The notes under the pieces: generated by a model
Told to the model about the DNA's origin: nothing
Database searches by the model: none
What the model saw: the letters and a program-made list of their open reading frames with translations, nothing else
Source of the DNA: Parasphingorhabdus litoris DSM 22379
GTDB lineage: Bacteria > Pseudomonadota > Alphaproteobacteria > Sphingomonadales > Sphingomonadaceae
Direction: 5' to 3'
Assembly (NCBI RefSeq): GCF_020906275.1
Contig: NZ_CP086727.1
Coordinates: 1 to 64,000 of the forward strand
DNA: 64,000 nt
Part shown: positions 43,299 to 52,452 of the stretch, one piece after another
Position numbering within the stretch: position 1 is the stretch's first letter
Layout: the number at the start of each line of letters is the position of its first letter
Translations under genes and position numbers: made by a program

Positions 43299-44335
43299 TA
43301 TTTTTCATCCTTCTGGGCGTTTTGTTTTTTCGCCTGACCTTTGGTTTCTGCCCGGACAAATGCATCAGCCTGTTGTCCAACAAAAAAGCCGGAATTGGGG
43401 GGCAGGGCGTAGATAAGCTGCAGCACGCGAACATCCACTCTTTCGCTGGCGGAATTGGTCAGGGAAACCTTGGGTGTGACCAGTGGCTCCGCTCTTACAA
43501 AAGTGGCCTCGACGCGTTTCGATGCATTGCCACGCGGGCTGATTATGGCCTTTGAACCCATTGCGACCCGGCTGATTTCATTCTCGTCAATATCGATCCG
43601 AACATGCAGAGGTTTGGTATTTCCAATTTCCATATAGGGGTTATTGCCGCCATTGCCCTGCATACCGCCAGGATTGACATATTCGCCTGGACGGATGTCC
43701 ACATTCAGAACTTCGGCACTAATGGGTGCGCGAACGGTCAAGCGCGATAGATCGGTTTGTGCGCTGGCGCGCGCCGCCTGTGCCGCACGTATTTCCGCAT
43801 TGGCTTGTTTAATCTGCGCACGGGCGTTGCGCATGGCACCCTGTCGATCGATAATCTCGGATTTCGAAAAAGCCCGGCTATCTTCAATCCCGTCATATAA
43901 CGCCAGCTGTTGCCGAGCCGTTGTCAAGGCTGCCTCGGCTGCGGTGCGGGCACTGCGTGCGCGGGTGATGGATGCATTGGCTTCGGTGATCCGCGCACGG
44001 ATATCGCGATCGTCCACTGCGAAAAGTGGATCACCGCGCGTAACCTGCTGTCCCGGCGTCACATCGACACGCATCACCAGTCCCGGCAGGCTGGTGCCAA
44101 TACTGATAATCTCGCTTGATGGTTCTACCACGCCGGCTCCAGCAACACTCGGCGCCCCGTTAAAGGCTCCGCTCGCTTCCGGTGGTGTGGCCTGCGTTTG
44201 GCGCAGCTTTCGGTCTGGCTGCCCCGTGATCACCATGATCGCAGCGACAATGATCGCAATGATCGCCAGCACCGACAAAATCGTGCCGGTAGAGCTGAAA
44301 TTGCGCAAACGTTGCAAAATCGATCCTGTAGCCAT
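43298..44335 (-). CDS. Periplasmic adaptor (membrane fusion) protein, HlyD/DevB type
   Basis: A 345-residue adaptor that links an inner-membrane ABC permease to the outer-membrane channel. One N-terminal membrane span (about residues 18-37), lipoyl halves around VVEPSSEIISIGTSLPGLVMRVDVTPGQQVTRGDPLF, a coiled hairpin (about 110-200, alanine- and arginine-rich), and a beta-barrel. It overlaps the channel gene and begins 12 bp after the ATPase gene. Confidence 0.9.
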   Translation of the reverse strand: MATGSILQRLRNFSSTGTILSVLAIIAIIVAAIMVITGQPDRKLRQTQATPPEASGAFNGAPSVAGAGVVEPSSEIISIGTSLPGLVMRVDVTPGQQVTRGDPLFAVDDRDIRARITEANASITRARSARTAAEAALTTARQQLALYDGIEDSRAFSKSEIIDRQGAMRNARAQIKQANAEIRAAQAARASAQTDLSRLTVRAPISAEVLNVDIRPGEYVNPGGMQGNGGNNPYMEIGNTKPLHVRIDIDENEISRVAMGSKAIISPRGNASKRVEATFVRAEPLVTPKVSLTNSASERVDVRVLQLIYALPPNSGFFVGQQADAFVRAETKGQAKKQNAQKDEK

Positions 44336-44347
44336 TGCTTGAGTCTC

Positions 44348-45055
44348 CTAGTGTTCCGGCATCTCTTTGCCGTCATAAGTAATGCGTCCGTCCTCCATCA
44401 CGAGAATGCGATCCGCGAGGTCGAACACCCGATTGTCATGCGTCACGATGATCACCGCGCGATCCTCTTCCAGTGCGACTTCGCGCAGCAGATCCATCAC
44501 ACGACGGCCCGATTTTGCATCAAGTGCGGCTGTAGGCTCATCGCAAACTACCAGCTGTGGGGCGTGCACCAGCGCTCTTGAAATCGCCACGCGTTGCTGC
44601 TGCCCGCCAGAGAGCTGACGAGGCAGTTTTTCCGCCTGGTCTGCAATGTTGAGCCGGTCGAGCATCTCTCGCCCGCACTCCACTGCCTTGCTGCGTTTCA
44701 TGCCGGCGGCAACAAGCGGCACAGCTGCATTCTCGGCAGCGGTCAAAGTGGGAATGAGGTTATATTGCTGAAAGATAAAGCCAATCGTGTCGAGGCGGAA
44801 GCGCACCAGGTCATTGTCGGACAACGCATAAATATCCTCGTCAAACACAGTGACGCTGCCTTCGGTAGGATAGAGTATGCCTGCAATGATAGAGATGAGC
44901 GTGGTCTTTCCACTCCCGGATTCTCCAACAAGATATGTGAGTTCGCCAGAACGGATATCAGCATCAATGCCGTGGAGCACGCGGATCGTTTGTTCCCCGG
45001 CGCCAAATTCCTTGACGATATTGCTGACGGATATGGCTGCGCCGTTTTTGCTCAC
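44348..45055 (-). CDS. ABC transporter ATPase, MacB/DevA/LolD type
   Basis: A 235-residue ATP-binding subunit of a tripartite exporter. Walker A is GESGSGKTT (44-52), Q-loop FQQYN, signature LSGGQQQR (148-155), Walker B LVVCDEP (167-173), and the H-loop VTHDNRVFDLADR. Its start overlaps the permease stop by 4 bp. FtsX-type permeases with this ATPase export peptides, glycolipids or lipoproteins; the cargo is unknown. Confidence 0.93.
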   Translation of the reverse strand: MSKNGAAISVSNIVKEFGAGEQTIRVLHGIDADIRSGELTYLVGESGSGKTTLISIIAGILYPTEGSVTVFDEDIYALSDNDLVRFRLDTIGFIFQQYNLIPTLTAAENAAVPLVAAGMKRSKAVECGREMLDRLNIADQAEKLPRQLSGGQQQRVAISRALVHAPQLVVCDEPTAALDAKSGRRVMDLLREVALEEDRAVIIVTHDNRVFDLADRILVMEDGRITYDGKEMPEH

Positions 45056-46188
45056 CGGAACACCTCCGCAGGTTCAGTCTTAAGGACGCTGCGCAGTGCC
45101 AGCCAGCCAGTGAGAAGGATGATCACCAGCACAACCACGGCGGTTGCTACCGGAATTTCCCATGGAACATAGAAACCTTTGAAATCAGGGACTTCGGCAT
45201 TGCCATAGATGAACACGACCGCACCCAATATGCCAAAACCATAACCGATCATCCCGACCAGAAGCGCCTGTGCGGCAACCATCTGGCGTATCTTGTTATT
45301 GGTTACGCCGATGGCCTTTAACGCGCCAAATTGTTTGATATTGTCGCGAATGAAGAGGCTGAAGGTCAGTCCGACGATGGCAATGCCAACAACGACACCA
45401 AGCGCTACGGTGATCCCGAAATTGATCGGAATGCCGGTATTTTCAATAATGAAATCCACACCGTCTTGCGCAAACTCGTCTCGCGTCCTGGCGCTTAGCT
45501 GCGTCTGCTCAGAAATGCGGCTGGTGATTTGCTTAAGCGGTTCATCCTCTTCCGCCTTGGCGATAACAAATGTCATGCGGTTGCGCGTGCCCGGAATGAA
45601 AGACAGTGCGTTGGAATAGCGGGTATAGAGCGTGACCTGACTGGTGAAGCTGGGGTCAATATCGACAACGCCCCGGATAACGGCCCGGCGGTCATTTAAC
45701 TCCAGGCGCATACCGATAGGATCGACATCGGGACCAAATAGTCGCGCGGCACCAATTTCATCGATCAAGAGCGAGTCTGGCTCATATAATACTTCGCGTG
45801 GGCCCTTGATGATATTTTCGGGCAGGCCGATCAATGTGCCGTCATCGACACCCACTAGCGAAACCCCTTCCAGATCGCCTTCCGGGGTACGAACATTGGC
45901 ATTAGCGCGCAGCATGGGCACTGCCCAGGCCACACCTTCTACAGAGCGCACCTTGTCGAGTGCGGTAGATGGCATCGGAAAGGTAACATCGGCGTTGCGA
46001 CTGGCTCTGTCCATGACCCAGATGTCGGCCGTTGGTACGTTGTAAACCGGCGTGGCACCACGCTCAATCAGGTTGACGAAAATCGTGAGCTGCTGTGAAA
46101 TGAGTAGCGCTGAAAAGGCCACACCAAAAAGCAAGCCGAAGAATTTTTGCCGGTCTCCGGTCAACATTTTTACCGCAATCCAAATCAT
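45052..46188 (-). CDS. ABC transporter permease, FtsX/MacB/DevC type
   Basis: A 378-residue permease with one N-terminal span (about residues 16-38), a large periplasmic domain, and three C-terminal spans (about 254-280, 303-325 and 340-365), the FtsX/MacB topology. The first segment MIWIAVKMLTGDRQKFF and NVPTADIWVMDRASRN resemble the DevC group. It is the first gene of the leftward operon and is divergent from the TetR gene, with an operator between. Confidence 0.9.
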   Translation of the reverse strand: MIWIAVKMLTGDRQKFFGLLFGVAFSALLISQQLTIFVNLIERGATPVYNVPTADIWVMDRASRNADVTFPMPSTALDKVRSVEGVAWAVPMLRANANVRTPEGDLEGVSLVGVDDGTLIGLPENIIKGPREVLYEPDSLLIDEIGAARLFGPDVDPIGMRLELNDRRAVIRGVVDIDPSFTSQVTLYTRYSNALSFIPGTRNRMTFVIAKAEEDEPLKQITSRISEQTQLSARTRDEFAQDGVDFIIENTGIPINFGITVALGVVVGIAIVGLTFSLFIRDNIKQFGALKAIGVTNNKIRQMVAAQALLVGMIGYGFGILGAVVFIYGNAEVPDFKGFYVPWEIPVATAVVVLVIILLTGWLALRSVLKTEPAEVFR

Positions 46189-46255
46189 GGGGGGAGGGTC
46201 CTCGATTGGTTTTCGTCACAATGAATCACTTGCAGCGACAGATAGCGCCGCATAT

Positions 46256-46293
46256 AGTGAACGTCAACGTTTAATTATACGGGACCGTTCACT
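46256..46293. promoter_or_regulatory. TetR operator between the exporter operon and its regulator
   Basis: AGTGAACG (46256-46263) and CGTTCACT (46286-46293) form a perfect inverted repeat with a 22-bp gap. A nested palindrome AACGTCAACGTT sits at 46260-46271. The right arm ends 1 bp before the TetR start. AGTGAACG/CGTTCACT is a TetR-family type operator; repression of both directions is expected. Confidence 0.75.
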
Positions 46294-46294
46294 A

Positions 46295-46945
46295 ATGGGA
46301 TCAAAAGCGCAATCTGGCCGAAAGGCCGTAGCCGGGCGCCCGGTGGACGAAGTCAAAAGGCAAATCATTGTGGAAGCCGCTTGCAAGCAATTTTTCAACC
46401 ATGGGTTTGCAGCTACAAGTATCGAAGCCATTGCGGCGGATGCCGGTGTATCCAAGGTTACCATCTATAACCGGTTCGGCGGCAAAGAAGGGCTTTTCAC
46501 GGCAGCTGTGGAGAATGAGTGTGACAATATGCAGCACAATCTGTCGATTGATATGGACGATGAGTTGAGCCTGCGTGAACAGTTGGTCACTTTCGGCGAT
46601 AATATGATCCGCTTCCTTGAGCGGCCAGAGATTACTCGGATGGAAGTCCATCTGCCGGTTGAGGTTGAAGAGAATCCTGCATTGGGCAAGTTGTTCCTCG
46701 ACGCAGGTCCGCGGCGTATGCTGCGTTTTCTATCTAGGCTGCTGAGCGAATCCGCGAAGCGCGGTGAAATTACGGTGAGCGATCCGGATCAAGCAGCGGA
46801 ACTATTGGCGGGCATGTTCAAGGGAATGGCTGATCTTGATCGCCGTTTTGGACAACTGGATCCTGCAACGGCTCAACAGCAGACCGACAAACGGATCAAA
46901 AGCGCCGTAGATTTATTTCTGCGCAGCCATCAATCCCAGAATTGA
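46295..46945 (+). CDS. TetR/AcrR family repressor
   Basis: A 216-residue regulator. The helix-turn-helix is at about residues 23-66 (IIVEAACKQFFNHGF then SIEAIAADAGVSKVTIYNRFGGKEGLF). The C-terminal ligand domain contains MFKGMADLDRRFG. ATG 46295 is preferred: it follows the operator and gives a normal length. It is divergent from the exporter operon, which it probably represses until a substrate binds. Confidence 0.92.
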   Translation: MGSKAQSGRKAVAGRPVDEVKRQIIVEAACKQFFNHGFAATSIEAIAADAGVSKVTIYNRFGGKEGLFTAAVENECDNMQHNLSIDMDDELSLREQLVTFGDNMIRFLERPEITRMEVHLPVEVEENPALGKLFLDAGPRRMLRFLSRLLSESAKRGEITVSDPDQAAELLAGMFKGMADLDRRFGQLDPATAQQQTDKRIKSAVDLFLRSHQSQN

Positions 46946-47079
46946 AAGATCGCTATCTCGTTTTTCACTAAATACCGAAGCCCAAAAGAGCCATTGCAGT
47001 TTTTGAAGATTGCATTTGTAGATGAAACCATTTCAGACGGATGAGCATTACCAATCGGATTTGAAAGGCCTCTGGCAGA

Positions 47080-48171
47080 ATGAAACGTTACGGGATTATC
47101 GGCGCGGGAATGATGGGGCGAGAGCATATCAGCAATATCGCGCTGGTTGAGGGCGCAGAGCTGGTTGCACTCGCTGATCCCCATTCCAGATCGCTGGAAC
47201 AGTCCCTGGCGCATGCCAAGTCAAGCGGCTTTGATCCGGTAACCTATAGCAATCTATCCGATATGATCGGACAAGCATCGCTTGATGCAATCATTATCGC
47301 TGCCCCAAACCATGAGCACTATGCAATCATGCAAGCTGTGATGCAGCATCCGATTGCCATACTGCTCGAAAAGCCGATGTGTACGACCGTTCCGGATGCC
47401 AAAGCTCTGCATGAGGCTGCGCGAACCTATCCGAACTTGCTCTGGGTTGGACTAGAATATCGCTACATGCCGCCTGTCACCAAATTTATTGAGAGCGTGC
47501 ACAGCGGCATGACGGGTCCGGTGAAAATGCTATCGATTAGAGAGCATCGCTTTCCCTTTCTTGAGAAAGTCGGCGACTGGAACCGGTTCAGTGAAAATAC
47601 AGGCGGGACGCTTGTCGAAAAATGTTGCCATTTCTTTGACCTGATGCGGCATATCTTGCGCGATGAGCCAGTGCGCGTTTATGCGACAGGCGGTCAGGAT
47701 GTGAACCATCTTGATGAGCGCTATGATGGCAGGCAACCGGACATTCTTGATAATGCCTATGTGGTTCTGGATTTCGCAAAAGGAACACGCGCCGTTCTTG
47801 ATCTGTGCATGTTTGCGGAAGGGTCCCAGGAACAGGAAGAAATCTATGTCCTTGGTGACAGAGGGAAATTGCAGGTTGGCATTCCATCGGCAAATCTCAC
47901 ATGGTCTCCGCGCGATAAAAGTGGGCCAATTGTGGAGTATATTGAAACGCCTGCTGACGCCCTGCAAGCTGGCGATCATCATGGCGCTACATTTTTCCAA
48001 CTGACAAAATTTCACGACGCATTGGTCAATGGCGGTAAAGCGGAGATTTCGACATGGGATGGGTTGCGATCGGTTGAAATCGGTGCGGCTGCCCATCAGT
48101 CGATCGATACCGGATTGCCGGTCGATTTGGCTCCCGTCAATTTCAATGAAGCAACTGGGGACAGGCCATAA
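47080..48171 (+). CDS. Gfo/Idh/MocA family NAD(P)-dependent oxidoreductase
   Basis: A 363-residue oxidoreductase, likely acting on a sugar or inositol. The Rossmann motif is GIIGAGMMG (residues 5-13), the family EKP is in LLEKPMCT, and the catalytic region is NTGGTLVEKCCHFFDLMRH. The substrate is not assignable. It is followed 58 bp later by a TauD-type dioxygenase on the same strand and then by a convergent symporter, which suggests a shared pathway. Confidence 0.88.
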   Translation: MKRYGIIGAGMMGREHISNIALVEGAELVALADPHSRSLEQSLAHAKSSGFDPVTYSNLSDMIGQASLDAIIIAAPNHEHYAIMQAVMQHPIAILLEKPMCTTVPDAKALHEAARTYPNLLWVGLEYRYMPPVTKFIESVHSGMTGPVKMLSIREHRFPFLEKVGDWNRFSENTGGTLVEKCCHFFDLMRHILRDEPVRVYATGGQDVNHLDERYDGRQPDILDNAYVVLDFAKGTRAVLDLCMFAEGSQEQEEIYVLGDRGKLQVGIPSANLTWSPRDKSGPIVEYIETPADALQAGDHHGATFFQLTKFHDALVNGGKAEISTWDGLRSVEIGAAAHQSIDTGLPVDLAPVNFNEATGDRP

Positions 48172-48229
48172 TTGCCCTGCCCAATCCCATAAATGGCGTC
48201 CAATCTGACACATGGCTGAGAGTAAGAGA

Positions 48230-49165
48230 ATGAAACAACAGCAATGGCACGACAATGCTTTTCCGCAAATCATTGAGGCAGACGGAACAGACAACCTCTC
48301 GGAATATTTGACGAGAGCAAAACCGCAGCTTGATATCGATCTTGCAAAAACCGGTGCCATATTGTTCCGGGGGTTTGCAGTCCCGACAGTTAATGATTTT
48401 GATTCTGCGGTTGAGGCCTATGGGGAAGAGAATTTTCCTTATGCGGATTCACTTTCCAATGCGGTTCGGATAAATCTGACACCGCGTGTATTCACCGCCA
48501 ATGAAGCGCCGCCAGAAACCAGCATTTTCCTACACCATGAAATGGCGCAAACGCCGATCTATCCTTCCAAGCTATTCTTTTATTGCAATATTGCGGCAGC
48601 AGAAGGTGGCGCTACACCCATTTGTCGGTCCGATATCCTGCTGGAAATATTGCAAGATGAAAACCCACACCTAGTTGATGATTTTGCAAATAAAGGTGTG
48701 CGCTACACCCACAGCATGCCCGGGCAAGATGACGCGGCTTCCGGCCAGGGCCGGAGTTGGCGCAGCACGTTGGGCGTGGAGGATCAAGATTCTGCCGAGA
48801 CACGCCTCAGCGACTTGGGCTATTCATGGCAATGGCTTGAGCATGACGCATTACGGGTAACATCTCCGCGATTGGATGCGGTGCGGACGCTATCCGATGG
48901 TCGCCGCACATTTTTTAATCAGCTAATCGCAGCCTATCGCGGCTGGGCGGATGAGCGCAATGATCCGGCCAAATCAATCTGTTTTGGAGATGGCAGTGCG
49001 ATCGCAGCTGACCAAATGCAAGTGGCGATTGATCTCGCCGACGAGTTGAGTTTTGATTTACAATGGCAGTCCGGTGATGTGGCCCTAATTGACAATTTCC
49101 TGGTGATGCACGGCCGCAGACCATTTAAAGGTAAGCGCAAAGTGCTCGCTTCTTTGATTAAATAG
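48230..49165 (+). CDS. TauD/TfdA family Fe(II)/2-oxoglutarate-dependent dioxygenase
   Basis: A 311-residue non-heme oxygenase. AKTGAILFRGFAV and SIFLHHEMAQTPIYP carry the first iron ligands (H and E of the HxE pair in HHEM), and LIDNFLVMHGRRPF carries the distal histidine and the 2-oxoglutarate arginine. ATG 48230 follows GAGAGTAAGAG; ATG 48212 is an alternative. Members hydroxylate sulfonates, amino acids or peptide side chains; the substrate is unknown. It overlaps the convergent symporter stop by 8 bp. Confidence 0.85.
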   Translation: MKQQQWHDNAFPQIIEADGTDNLSEYLTRAKPQLDIDLAKTGAILFRGFAVPTVNDFDSAVEAYGEENFPYADSLSNAVRINLTPRVFTANEAPPETSIFLHHEMAQTPIYPSKLFFYCNIAAAEGGATPICRSDILLEILQDENPHLVDDFANKGVRYTHSMPGQDDAASGQGRSWRSTLGVEDQDSAETRLSDLGYSWQWLEHDALRVTSPRLDAVRTLSDGRRTFFNQLIAAYRGWADERNDPAKSICFGDGSAIAADQMQVAIDLADELSFDLQWQSGDVALIDNFLVMHGRRPFKGKRKVLASLIK

Positions 49166-50873
49166 TCGCTTTCCGGCTGTCTGATTTTGCAGCCCAGGCC
49201 CAGTAAATGATGTTAGCCAGGAAGATCGAGAATAGCAGCGTGTAAAAGAGACTGCTCAGGCCAATTCCAGAGGCTAATCCGATTGGCGAGAACAGCAAAT
49301 AGAGACCAACAACACAGGAAAACAAAGTTGCTGCCAAAGGTTTGGCAAAGCGCCATGGAGTAAGATCGACTTGCGCATTAGGTGTGAACTTCCAGGCGGT
49401 TTCGCGGGGCTGAACATAGCCACATGCGAGCATGATGGCGACTTCGATGAAGAACAGGATGGCATATTGATGCAGGAAATGCAGCGTGATTGCTTCGTCA
49501 AAAACAAATCGTAACGATGCATAAGCTAGGACATGAAAAACTATTGCAATTTTTGCGCCCAGCGCGGGTACGCGTCTGGTGAATAGGCCGACAATCACGA
49601 TGGCGACCGTTGGGATATTATAGAATCCTGTGAAAATCCGTATGATCTGCCATAACCCTTGCTCAGCAAAATAGAGCAACGGTGCAACGACAAATGAAAA
49701 TAGCGCGATTACTATGCTGGCAATTTTCGCAACCCGCACCAATTCCTGATCACTTGCCTTTCCCTTCCTCCAGGGCTCGTAAACATCCAGACAGAATAAA
49801 GTGGCAGCGCTATTGAGCAGCGAGTTGAATGAACTGAAGACAGCGCCGAGTAAAACAGCCAGGAAGAACCCAGCGAGATATACTGGCATCACATCCTTGA
49901 TCAGGCGCGGATAGGCCTGATCTATCGAACCGAGGCCAGGGCCATAGAGATGAAAAGCAATCACTCCCGGGATCATCATCATGAAAGGCACAAGCACTTT
50001 AAAGAAGCCTGAGAACAGGACACCTTTCTGTCCTTCGGCGAGGGATGCAGCACCCAACGTGCGTTGAATGACATATTGGTTGGTGCACCAGTAGAACAGA
50101 TTGGCAAACAACATACCGGTAAACAGCGTGCCAAATGGCGTGGGGTCATCCGCTTTGCCAATGGCATTAAGTTTGTCTGGGTGATCGCCAATCAATTTGG
50201 CCATACCTGTGCCGAAATTTCCATCACCCAACGCCATCAGGCCGAGCACAGGCACCAATATACCGATAAACAGAAGGCCTATGCCATTGATAGTATCCGA
50301 AACCGCAACCGCCTTCAGCCCTCCGAATATGGCGTAGATCGAGCCGATCACACCTATTATGACGACAGTTGTTACCAAGGCTTCGAAATAGCCCAGATTC
50401 AGCAATTCGGGGATGTTGAACAGCTGCATCACGGCGATCGAACCGGAATAAAGCACGGATGGGATCGTCACCAAGCCATAGCCGAGCATGAACAAAATAA
50501 CCGACATGCGCCTGACATCAGCATCGAACCGATCATTTAAAAACTGGGGCAGGGTGGTGAACGCACCGGCAAGATATCGTGGGAGGAAAATAAGAGCCAT
50601 GGCGATGGTTGCGACGGCCGCGGTAACTTCCCACGCCATGCTGCTCAGATTATATCCATAAGCAGAGCCATTAAGGCCAATTAATTGCTCTGCCGAAAGG
50701 TTTGTCAGCAAGAGCGAGCCAGCGATAAAGACGCTGCTCAATCCACGCCCGGCGAGGAAATAGCCATCCTTGCTATCGACGCTGCCACGGGTTTTGCGCC
50801 ATGAAATCCACGCAACCAGGCCCATGAAGAAAATGCAGCTAGCCAGCGTCAAAATGAGATTATCTTCTATCAA
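49158..50873 (-). CDS. Sodium:solute symporter (SSS family)
   Basis: A 571-residue inner-membrane transporter with 13 or 14 hydrophobic segments from residue 7 to 565. GRGLSSVFIAGSLLLTNLSAEQLIGLNGSAYGYNLSS and IPSVLYSG are typical of the SLC5-like SSS group that moves sugars or inositols with sodium. Gene context (an oxidoreductase and a dioxygenase just across) suggests uptake of a sugar-like substrate, but this is inference. Confidence 0.9.
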   Translation of the reverse strand: MIEDNLILTLASCIFFMGLVAWISWRKTRGSVDSKDGYFLAGRGLSSVFIAGSLLLTNLSAEQLIGLNGSAYGYNLSSMAWEVTAAVATIAMALIFLPRYLAGAFTTLPQFLNDRFDADVRRMSVILFMLGYGLVTIPSVLYSGSIAVMQLFNIPELLNLGYFEALVTTVVIIGVIGSIYAIFGGLKAVAVSDTINGIGLLFIGILVPVLGLMALGDGNFGTGMAKLIGDHPDKLNAIGKADDPTPFGTLFTGMLFANLFYWCTNQYVIQRTLGAASLAEGQKGVLFSGFFKVLVPFMMMIPGVIAFHLYGPGLGSIDQAYPRLIKDVMPVYLAGFFLAVLLGAVFSSFNSLLNSAATLFCLDVYEPWRKGKASDQELVRVAKIASIVIALFSFVVAPLLYFAEQGLWQIIRIFTGFYNIPTVAIVIVGLFTRRVPALGAKIAIVFHVLAYASLRFVFDEAITLHFLHQYAILFFIEVAIMLACGYVQPRETAWKFTPNAQVDLTPWRFAKPLAATLFSCVVGLYLLFSPIGLASGIGLSSLFYTLLFSIFLANIIYWAWAAKSDSRKATI

Positions 50874-51046
50874 CCAGCAAGCTCCCCACCCCCGCTATAT
50901 GACAATAGCGCATCGTTATGAGGAGTTTACGACAATTAGACGGAACAGGATAGCTGCCATTTTTTGATATCTGGCGCGCCTAACGGCGACCGTTGCGGCA
51001 TGGGTCACAAGATACTAAGCGGGTAGTCCACAAATATTGAGGCCAT

Positions 51047-51886
51047 ATGCAAATCATCCGAAAGATCGATCCGCTCCGTGACGCTCTAAGCGCGCTGCGG
51101 CAAGAGAAGTCCAGACTGGGCCTGGTGCCCACAATGGGGGCGCTTCATGCCGGGCATATGCATCTGGTTGAAACTGCGATGGACCAATGCGATGCAGTGG
51201 TTGTCTCGATTTTCGTGAATCCAACGCAATTTGGTGAAGGCGAAGACTTGGATGCCTATCCACGTCAAGAAGCGGCCGATGCTGCTCTGTTGGAAGAAGC
51301 TGGCGTCGATCTGGTCTGGGTACCAACTGTTGACCAGGTCTATCCCGAGGGTTTTGCCACGAATGTCAGCGTCAGCGGCGTCAGCACGGGTCTGTGCGGC
51401 GGCTCGCGACCAGGTCATTTTGATGGTGTCGCCACGGTCGTGGCCAAATTATTCAACCAGATACGACCAGATGCCGCCTTTTTTGGGGAAAAAGACTATC
51501 AGCAACTTGCTGTGATAAAACGAATGGCGCGTGATCTCGATTTCACGCATGATATTGTTGGTGTCCTGACGGTTCGCGATGATGACGGCCTCGCATTGTC
51601 TTCGCGCAACGCTTATTTGACGCCTGAACAACGTGGTCAGGCGGTCGCATTGCCCGACACGATGCGTGAAGCTTCGGAAGCCATTGTCCAGGGCGGTGAT
51701 ATTGCTGTTATCTTGCGCGACGCGAGCGAAAAATTACTCGCATCCGGCTTCCATAAAGTCGACTATTTCGAATTGAGAAATGCCGAAACGCTTGAAAATA
51801 TGACTTTTTTTGACAAGCCGGCCAGACTTTTGGCTGCAGCGCATATCGGGACTACCAGGCTGATTGACAATATCGCTGTAAGCTAG
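51047..51886 (+). CDS. panC: Pantothenate synthetase
   Basis: Joins pantoate and beta-alanine with ATP in coenzyme A synthesis. The 279-residue protein has PTMGALHAGHMHL (residues 28-40, H34 and H37), NPTQFGEGEDLDAYPR, the FFGEKDYQQL motif, and the SSRNAYL loop. It is a single-gene unit; other pan genes are not in the window, while coaE is at the left end. Confidence 0.96.
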   Translation: MQIIRKIDPLRDALSALRQEKSRLGLVPTMGALHAGHMHLVETAMDQCDAVVVSIFVNPTQFGEGEDLDAYPRQEAADAALLEEAGVDLVWVPTVDQVYPEGFATNVSVSGVSTGLCGGSRPGHFDGVATVVAKLFNQIRPDAAFFGEKDYQQLAVIKRMARDLDFTHDIVGVLTVRDDDGLALSSRNAYLTPEQRGQAVALPDTMREASEAIVQGGDIAVILRDASEKLLASGFHKVDYFELRNAETLENMTFFDKPARLLAAAHIGTTRLIDNIAVS

Positions 51887-51980
51887 GGCAGGCGCGGGAT
51901 GCGTTAACCTTGCAAAAACATGTAAAATGTAAGTTTTTCGACATTTTTCCCGCTTGATCGGCAAGTTTTTGCAGATCCTG

Positions 51981-51996
51981 TTAACCATTCTTTTAA
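51981..51996 (+). promoter_or_regulatory. TTAACCAT-N4-TTAA motif upstream of the SEL1 gene
   Basis: TTAACCATTCTTTTAA resembles the CtrA site TTAA-N7-TTAA, with one extra base in the spacer. It lies 64 bp before the chosen SEL1 gene start. TTAACCTT at 51904-51911 is a related sequence. Confidence 0.4.
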
Positions 51997-52060
51997 GAAA
52001 TTGCTGTGAAAGTCCATCTGTCGCCAAATGAGGCGCATTAGGAACAGGGACTTGAAGACT

Positions 52061-52357
52061 ATGGGCAACAGCATGAAAAGCGCAGCCTTTCTTATAGAAA
52101 GCCGGCTCGCAGAAGCGGCTCGGGGCAGTAGCAATGCTTATTTTGATCTGGGGGTAATTTATTCAACCGGTTCAGAGGGTGTGGAGGTTGATCTGATTGA
52201 AGCGCATAAGTGGTTTAATCTGGCATCGCTATCCGGCCATGACGAAAGCAAGGTCTGCCGTGCAGAAATTTCACTGGAAATGACGGCTCGCGAAATTGCC
52301 GAAGCACAGCGCGAAGCACGCAGCTGGCTGCAGGAAACCTCTCGCCGGGCTGCCTAA
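52061..52357 (+). CDS. SEL1-like repeat protein
   Basis: A 98-residue protein with one clear SEL1/TPR-like repeat: AYFDLGVIYSTGSEGVEVDLIEAHKWFNLASLSGHDESK (about residues 30-65, split here for length). Such repeats bind proteins, often in the envelope or signalling. ATG 52061 is chosen; an upstream ATG at 52028 would add eleven residues. No signal peptide is clear. A REP-like repeat follows the stop. Confidence 0.75.
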   Translation: MGNSMKSAAFLIESRLAEAARGSSNAYFDLGVIYSTGSEGVEVDLIEAHKWFNLASLSGHDESKVCRAEISLEMTAREIAEAQREARSWLQETSRRAA

Positions 52358-52374
52358 CTAGGCTCAGTACATAA

Positions 52375-52446
52375 TTCGCGCTCACCCTGAGCTTGTCGAA
52401 GGGTAGGCTGCAAAAAATGCTTCGACAGGCTCAGCATGAGCGCGAA
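52375..52446. repeat. REP-like imperfect inverted repeat
   Basis: Two long imperfect arms (52375-52401 and 52420-52446) around an 18-bp loop. Arms contain CTGAGCTTGTCGAAG and CTTCGACAGGCTCAG and end TTCGCGCTCA/TGAGCGCGAA. This CTGAGCTTGTCGAAGGG-type motif is a known intergenic repeat in many actinobacteria and proteobacteria. It lies between convergent genes and may also end transcription. Confidence 0.8.
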
Positions 52447-52452
52447 GTAGAG

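Noticed and set aside
51911..51950. AAAAAC/GTTTTT hairpin after panC as a terminator
   Set aside because: The stem is short and almost all A-T; it is too weak to call.
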